Shown here: one piece after another, positions 6,524 through 10,436 of the stretch | Layout of the letters: the number at the start of each line of letters is the position of its first letter | Numbering within the stretch: the first letter of the stretch is position 1 | Program-made: the position numbers and the translations under genes | Assembly: GCA_018812395.1 (NCBI GenBank) | Contig: JAHJDS010000051.1 | Coordinates: 1-10,436, forward strand | Length of the DNA stretch: 10,436 nucleotides | Origin: Pseudomonadota bacterium | GTDB lineage: Bacteria > Desulfobacterota > Desulfarculia > Desulfarculales > JAHJDS01 | Reading direction: 5' to 3' | Notes under the pieces: generated by a model | Database searches by the model: none | Told to the model about the DNA's origin: nothing | What the model saw: only the letters and a program-made list of their open reading frames with translations

Positions 6524-6530
6524 GATCACC
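6521..6530. promoter_or_regulatory. perfect 10-bp palindrome, possible operator
   Basis: GGTGATCACC is its own reverse complement and overlaps the end of the candidate -10 and the likely transcription start of the redoxin-like gene. That position would suit a repressor site, but a 10-bp palindrome alone is modest evidence. Confidence 0.3.
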
Positions 6531-6581
6531 ACAGGACAAACAAATGTCCTCGGCTTTGGTCTACAAGGGGAGGTGGGAATC

Positions 6582-7112
6582 ATGAACAAAGCGATCCAAA
6601 TCATGGTCGTGGTCTGTCTGATTCTCAGCCCGGGTATCGTGGCGGGCGAGGTCGGCCACCGGGCGCCGGCCTTCACGGTCAAGAATCCCGACGGCAAGGT
6701 CCTGACCGACAAGGCCCTCCAGGGTCGGATAGCCCTCATCTACTACGAGTCCCGTGACAGCCATCAGTGGAACCAGAAGCTCAAGGACCGGGTCGGGTCC
6801 TGGTGGCGGGGTCTGCCTCTGGCCGACCGGTCAAAGGTCAAGATCGTTTCAGTCATTGACGCCAGTTCGGCCAATTTTTTGACCCGGGGCGTCTGGCGAC
6901 GCAAGCTGAGGGCGGCGGAGAAAAAAAACAAGTGGACCATTTACGGCGATTGGAGCGGCCGGATGCGGACCGCTTATGGTCTAAAAAAGGACGCCAGCAA
7001 CATCATCATCATTGACCGGCGGGGCGTGATCCGGTTTAAATATGCCGGGAAACTGGACGCGACCGGTATCGCCCGGGTCAAACAGTGGCTGGTGGCGCTT
7101 TCAGCCAAGTGA
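6582..7112 (+). CDS. secreted redoxin-like protein lacking catalytic cysteine (YtfJ-like)
   Basis: The product is 176 residues. A signal peptide spans residues 1-22 (MNKAIQIMVVVCLILSPGIV, then AG), so the mature protein is probably periplasmic. It begins GEVGHRAPAFTVKNPDGKVL, the usual opening of AhpC/TSA and redoxin proteins, and continues with a thioredoxin-like pattern (IALIYYESRD, VKIVSVIDAS, NIIIIDRRGVIRFKYAGKLD). The position where a CxxC or peroxidatic cysteine would sit reads ESRDSHQW, and the only cysteine (C12) is inside the signal peptide. It resembles E. coli YtfJ, a small periplasmic thioredoxin-fold protein of unknown function, but the match is from memory. The start is ATG 6582 because AGGGGAGGT (6566-6574 region) lies about 8 nt upstream; an upstream in-frame ATG at 6522 overlaps the palindrome and has no SD. 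The MerR gene begins 37 nt later with no terminator between. Confidence 0.82.
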   Translation: MNKAIQIMVVVCLILSPGIVAGEVGHRAPAFTVKNPDGKVLTDKALQGRIALIYYESRDSHQWNQKLKDRVGSWWRGLPLADRSKVKIVSVIDASSANFLTRGVWRRKLRAAEKKNKWTIYGDWSGRMRTAYGLKKDASNIIIIDRRGVIRFKYAGKLDATGIARVKQWLVALSAK

Positions 7113-7149
7113 AGAAGTCGGTTTCGTCCATTTTCGCGCCGGGGGTAGG

Positions 7150-7839
7150 GTGAGCCCGATTAAACCGGGTCTACGGATGAAGGAGCTGGTCGAGGCGGCC
7201 GGTGTCCCCAAGTCGACCATTCTGCATTACGTTCGGGAGGGAATTCTGCCGGAGCCGGTCAAGACCAGCCCCAACATGGCCTATTACGCCCCGGAGTGTG
7301 TGGACCGGGTCAGGTTGATTCGGCACATGCAGCAGCGCCACCGCCTGGCCCTGGCCGACATCAAGGGGATTTTCGAGGGCGCCAAACCCGCGGCCGATTT
7401 GGACCTCCACCTCAAACTCAACGACATGATCTTCGGCGCGGAGCCGAGCCGTTTCCTGAACAAGGAGGAGTTTTGTCAGGAGACGGGCCTTGATCCCGAG
7501 CACTTGGAAGAAATTCTGGCGGCCCGGCTGCTGCTGCCGCTGGCCGAGGACCGGTTCGATGCGGAGGACGTGGCCATTGGCCGAATCTACGCCCAGACTC
7601 AGGCCCTGGGTCTCCGGCCCGAGGATGCGACCTATTACGTCGAGTTGGGCGAGAAGATCGTGGACCACGAAATGGCCCTGCGCCATAAAATCACCCGTCA
7701 TCTGCCTTACGATCAGGACGCGATGGTCACCATGGAGATGGTCAACTCCGCCCGGGCGCTGCGGGCCTACATCATCGACCGGCTGTTCCAGCACCGGGTG
7801 GCGGCCATGCAGGACCTCAAGGAGGACGAGTCATGTTGA
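7150..7839 (+). CDS. MerR-family transcriptional regulator with second MerR-like half
   Basis: The product is 229 residues from GTG 7150. An N-terminal MerR winged helix-turn-helix covers residues 9-75: MKELVEAAGVPKSTILHYVR, then EGILPEPVKT, MAYYAPECVDRVRLIRHMQQ. The residues from about 100 on resemble a second MerR-like domain: FLNKEEFCQETGLDPEHLEE, ILAARLLLPL and DRFDAEDVAIGRIYAQTQAL-GL. The C-terminal helices (VELGEKIVDHEMALRHKI and after) may dimerise or sense a signal. No metal-binding cysteine pair at the C terminus is seen (isolated C50, a cysteine in EEFCQE, and the terminal C). The SD for GTG 7150 is weak (GGGGGTAGG region); ATG 7177 is a possible shorter start but would cut into the first helix. 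The frame stays open upstream to 7042, inside the previous gene. The stop overlaps the next gene's ATG by 7 nt, so coupling is likely and it probably controls this operon. Confidence 0.88.
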   Translation: MSPIKPGLRMKELVEAAGVPKSTILHYVREGILPEPVKTSPNMAYYAPECVDRVRLIRHMQQRHRLALADIKGIFEGAKPAADLDLHLKLNDMIFGAEPSRFLNKEEFCQETGLDPEHLEEILAARLLLPLAEDRFDAEDVAIGRIYAQTQALGLRPEDATYYVELGEKIVDHEMALRHKITRHLPYDQDAMVTMEMVNSARALRAYIIDRLFQHRVAAMQDLKEDESC

Positions 7840-8822
7840 TGAGACTGCTGTCCGCCGCCCCCTTTGTGGGCGGCACATTCTACATGGTGCTGCTCCGGCT
7901 GGCCGACTGGCCCCTGCTGGGGGCCGTCGGGGCGGTGATCTTCGCCGCGGTCGGCCTGGCCCTGCTCATTCTCCGTCGGGAACGCCTGGCCTCGCCGATC
8001 CACTGGGGCTTTTTCATATTTACCGGCGTAGCCGCGGGTCTGGTGTGGACCGGTCCGGGATGGGGGGCGGCGCTGGTGGCCGGCTATCCGGCCGTGTTTC
8101 TGTACGGTTCGCTGCTGCTGATCGCCGTGGTCCCGCCGTTTCTGGGGCGGGGGTACTTCACCTACTATTTCGCCAAGAAGACCCAGCCCGAGGCGGTCTG
8201 GGCCACGGACGTCTTTGTGACCATCAACCGGCATCTGAACTGGTTCTGGGCCGTCCTGTTCGTGCTGGGCGGCCTGTCCGGCCTGGTGCCGGGCCTGTTC
8301 GGGCTCCAAGGGCCGGTGTGGGAGCCGATCTTTGACGGGGCCTTGCCGCTGGCGCTGATCCTGGGCCTGGGGGCGCCGGTGACCAAATGGTACCCGGAGT
8401 ATTACCAGCGCCGGCTGGGGGTCGTCCCCACCGGCCAGGCGGAGTCGACCTCGGTTCCGGCTGAAGGGCGACCGACCGGCGGCGCCCCTGCGGCCAAGAC
8501 CTGCCGGGAGCTGATCGAGATGATGCCCCGGGGCTTCAACGCCCAGGCGGTCGGCGACCTGGCCGCCGTGTACCAGTTCGACATCACCGGCGACGAGGAG
8601 TTCACGGCCCACCTGGCCATCGCCGACGGGAAATGCGACTTTCACGACGGCCCGGCCGAGAATCCCGGCGTCACGGTCAAATCACCGGCCGACGTCTGGC
8701 TGGCCGTGTCCCGGGGCGAGAAGGACGGACAGACGGCCTTCATGGCCGGGGAGTACACCGTCACCGGCGACGTGACCTTGTTGATGAAACTCAATAGTCT
8801 GTTCAGCCCGGCCCCGGCCTGA
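7833..8822 (+). CDS. multi-spanning membrane protein fused to C-terminal SCP2 sterol-carrier domain
   Basis: The product is 329 residues. The N-terminal part is a membrane domain with about six hydrophobic segments near residues 8-21, 28-47, 57-73, 79-104, 137-157 and 168-184. A polar Gly/Pro/Ala linker lies near 190-222. The C-terminal 100 residues (TCRELIEMMPRGFNAQAVGD, AAVYQFDITGD, FTAHLAIADGKCDFH, GVTVKSPADVWLAVSRGEKD, QTAFMAGEYTVTGDVTLLMK) are a typical SCP2 sterol-transfer domain that binds lipids or acyl-CoA. Fusion of SCP2 to a membrane segment suggests lipid or lipophilic substrate handling at the inner membrane. AAGGAGG at 7819-7825 lies 7 nt before ATG 7833, inside the end of the MerR gene. 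The 44-nt gap to the next gene has no terminator. The membrane half is not recognised. Confidence 0.88.
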   Translation: MLMRLLSAAPFVGGTFYMVLLRLADWPLLGAVGAVIFAAVGLALLILRRERLASPIHWGFFIFTGVAAGLVWTGPGWGAALVAGYPAVFLYGSLLLIAVVPPFLGRGYFTYYFAKKTQPEAVWATDVFVTINRHLNWFWAVLFVLGGLSGLVPGLFGLQGPVWEPIFDGALPLALILGLGAPVTKWYPEYYQRRLGVVPTGQAESTSVPAEGRPTGGAPAAKTCRELIEMMPRGFNAQAVGDLAAVYQFDITGDEEFTAHLAIADGKCDFHDGPAENPGVTVKSPADVWLAVSRGEKDGQTAFMAGEYTVTGDVTLLMKLNSLFSPAPA

Positions 8823-8866
8823 GGGGGGGCACGGATCACGGCGGAGAGGTCTAAAAGGAGAGAAAA

Positions 8867-9946
8867 ATGACCGATCAAGCTTATGAAAAACTGGCCACGG
8901 TATTGGACACCCTGCCCAACGGTTTTCCCCGGACCGAGTCCGGCGTGGAGATCAAGCTGCTTCAAAAAATTTTCACCTCCGACGAGGCCGACCTGACCGC
9001 CGATCTGAGGCTGACCTACGAGACGGTCGAGCAGATCGCGGCCCGCACCGGCCGTCCCCTCGAGGGCCTGGCCGAGAAGCTCCACGAGATGACGCACAAG
9101 GGCCAGATCAGGGGGATCGAAATGGGCCCGATGAAGATCTACCAACTTCTGCCCTGGGTGTTCGGCATCTTCGAGTTCCAGGTGGGCCGGATGGATCGCG
9201 AAATGGCCGAGCTGAACGAAGAGTACTACCAGTCCTTCGGCCGGCAGTTCTTCGAGAACAAGCCCCCGTTGATGCACGTCGTACCCGTGGAAAAGGACAT
9301 CCCGGTGGCGCACCAGGCCCTGCCCTACGAACAGGTCTCGGCCATCATCGAGAAGGGCCAGTCCTTTGGTCTCGAATCATGCGTCTGCAAGAAGGAAAAA
9401 CGGCTCCTGGACGAACCCTGCGACCGGCCCGAAGAGGTCTGTCTGGGCATCGCCCCGGTGCCGGGCGTGTTCGACGATTTCCCCTGGGGCCGGTCCATCA
9501 CCAAGGAACAGGCCTACGAGGTGCTCCGCCAGGCCGAGGAGAACGCCCTGGTCCACCTGACCTACAATATGCAGAACGACCAATTCTTCATCTGCAACTG
9601 TTGCGGCTGCTGCTGCGGCGTGCTCCGCTCGATCAACGAACTGGGCGTTTCGGCCGCCGTTAACTCGACCTATTACGCCGAGATCGACCCCGAGGAGTGC
9701 ACCGTCTGCGGGACCTGCCTGGACGAGCGCTGCCAGATCGCGGCCATCGAGGAGGGCGAGGAGGCCTACCGGGTGCTTAAAGACAAGTGCATCGGCTGCG
9801 GCCTGTGCATCTCCACCTGTCCGGGCGAGGCCATCAGCCTGGTGCGCAAGCCCGAGGCGGAGATCGTCACCCCGCCCCTTGACCAGCACCTCTGGTACGA
9901 GGCCCGGGGCGCGGCCCGCGGCGTGGATTTTTCGGCCCACAAGTAG
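8867..9946 (+). CDS. cysteine-rich Fe-S protein with winged-helix-like N terminus and C-terminal ferredoxin domain
   Basis: The product is 359 residues. The N-terminal 100 residues look like a winged helix (LTYETVEQIAARTGRPLEGL, AEKLHEMTHKGQIRG). Next comes a cysteine set C172-x-C174-x10-C185-x6-C192, then a dense block C243-N-C245-C246-G-C248-C249-C250. The C-terminal part is a two-cluster ferredoxin fold: C278-x2-C281-x2-C284-x4-C289 and the canonical C308-x2-C311-x2-C314-x3-C318-P. The first cluster motif has four, not three, residues before its last cysteine. Two [4Fe-4S] clusters are expected in the ferredoxin part; the upstream cysteines may bind another cluster or metal. No signal peptide or membrane segment is seen, so it is cytoplasmic. 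AGGAG at 8856-8860 lies 6 nt before the ATG. It most likely passes electrons to or from the flavoprotein that follows. The exact family is not named from memory. Confidence 0.9.
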   Translation: MTDQAYEKLATVLDTLPNGFPRTESGVEIKLLQKIFTSDEADLTADLRLTYETVEQIAARTGRPLEGLAEKLHEMTHKGQIRGIEMGPMKIYQLLPWVFGIFEFQVGRMDREMAELNEEYYQSFGRQFFENKPPLMHVVPVEKDIPVAHQALPYEQVSAIIEKGQSFGLESCVCKKEKRLLDEPCDRPEEVCLGIAPVPGVFDDFPWGRSITKEQAYEVLRQAEENALVHLTYNMQNDQFFICNCCGCCCGVLRSINELGVSAAVNSTYYAEIDPEECTVCGTCLDERCQIAAIEEGEEAYRVLKDKCIGCGLCISTCPGEAISLVRKPEAEIVTPPLDQHLWYEARGAARGVDFSAHK

Positions 9947-9997
9947 AGCCGACCAACGCGTCGGTTGATTTCGGTCACCGCCACAACGGAGACGATC

Positions 9998-10436
9998 ATG
10001 AAGGTGTTGGCTCTCAACTCCAGCGCCCGCGTCGGCCAGGGCAGCATCACCGAGCTGATGCTCGATCATCTGGTCCAGGGCATGCGCGACGCCGGGGCCG
10101 ACGTCGAGGTGGTCAATCTGAAGGACAAAAAAATCAAGACCTGTATCGGCTGCTTCACCTGCTGGACCAAGACGCCCGGGGTGTGCCTCCATCAGGACGA
10201 CATGACCAAGGAACTCTTTCCCAAGTGGGTCGAGTCCGACCTGTGCGTCTACGGCACGCCGCTGTTCATTCACACCGTCAACGCCACCATGAAGCGCTTC
10301 CTGGAGCGCATCATTCCCGTGCTGGAGCCCTATTTCGTGGAGCAGGACGGCCGTTGGCACCACCCCCTCCGCCACCAGGCGCCCCGGGCGGTGATCCTGA
10401 GCGTGGCCGGCTTCCCGGCCGATTCCGCCTTCCAGG
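9998..10436 (+). CDS. flavodoxin-fold FMN reductase / iron-sulfur flavoprotein-like, 3' end cut by window edge
   Basis: 146 residues are visible before the window ends. The start MKVLALNSSARVGQGSITEL is the FMN phosphate-binding loop of the NADPH-dependent FMN reductase/flavodoxin superfamily. A cysteine motif C49-x2-C52-x2-C55-x7-C63 (CIGCFTCWTKTPGVC) resembles the compact cluster motif of iron-sulfur flavoproteins (Isf, CX2CX2CX4-7C), and is followed by HQDDM as in that family. Further on, VYGTPLFIHTVNATMKRFLE is the conserved YGTPL-type FMN region. It would transfer electrons between an Fe-S donor and a small acceptor; the partner is likely the upstream Fe-S protein. GGAGA at 9988-9992 sits 5 nt before the ATG. 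The gap to the previous gene is 51 nt and holds only a weak hairpin (9949-9964) without a T-run. Confidence 0.9.
   Translation, partial: MKVLALNSSARVGQGSITELMLDHLVQGMRDAGADVEVVNLKDKKIKTCIGCFTCWTKTPGVCLHQDDMTKELFPKWVESDLCVYGTPLFIHTVNATMKRFLERIIPVLEPYFVEQDGRWHHPLRHQAPRAVILSVAGFPADSAFQ

Noticed and set aside
7042..7149. Extended N terminus of the MerR protein
   Set aside because: It lies mostly inside the preceding redoxin-like gene and adds unstructured residues before a complete MerR domain; GTG 7150 fits better.
9949..9964. Hairpin CCGAC-N6-GTCGG between the Fe-S and flavoprotein genes as a terminator
   Set aside because: The stem is short and there is no T-run, so it is unlikely to end transcription.
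9377..10375. 332-residue minus-strand frame over the Fe-S and flavoprotein genes
   Set aside because: It is a composition-driven shadow of two clearly conserved plus-strand genes.

Overview
This is a GC-rich bacterial window with strong Shine-Dalgarno sites and codons that favour GCC, CTG and CGG. The gene content suggests a Gram-negative with an anaerobic, redox-rich metabolism: an Fe-S/ferredoxin-type protein, an iron-sulfur-flavoprotein-like gene, exported proteins, and a MaoC hydratase. A Desulfobacterota-like host is my best guess, but it is inference from gene style and not proven.

Layout. (1) 1-1259, minus: the N-terminal 419 residues of an SDR/epimerase fused to a DUF2867-type domain; the gene runs off the left edge. 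(2) 1446-2423, plus, divergent from it: a DUF523-DUF1722 (TudS/YbgA-type) protein. (3) 2639-3154 and 3158-3733, plus: thiol peroxidase Tpx, then a MaoC-family hydratase 3 nt later, ended by a good intrinsic terminator. (4) 3808-4051: a noncoding element of about 244 bp bounded by 18-bp terminal inverted repeats with one mismatch. It fills the convergent gap between the terminator and the stop codon of the next gene, as a MITE-like element would. (5) 4051-5874 and 5924-6367, minus: an exported TPR-repeat protein and, upstream of it, a small protein with a C-terminal membrane anchor, probably one operon. (6) 6582 to the right edge, plus: a cysteine-less secreted redoxin-like protein, a MerR-type regulator with a second MerR-like half, a membrane protein fused to an SCP2 lipid-binding domain, a cysteine-rich Fe-S protein, and the start of a flavodoxin-fold iron-sulfur flavoprotein. 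The last four are tightly spaced and look like one transcription unit.

How the genes may work together. The left half has an oxidative or photo-oxidative stress flavour: the SDR-DUF2867 and DUF523/DUF1722 types recur in light- or stress-responsive clusters of other bacteria, and Tpx removes peroxides. The right half reads as a self-regulated membrane-associated redox unit: a regulator, a lipid-binding membrane protein, an Fe-S electron carrier and a flavoprotein. This operon and the TIR element are the two parts of the window most worth following up.
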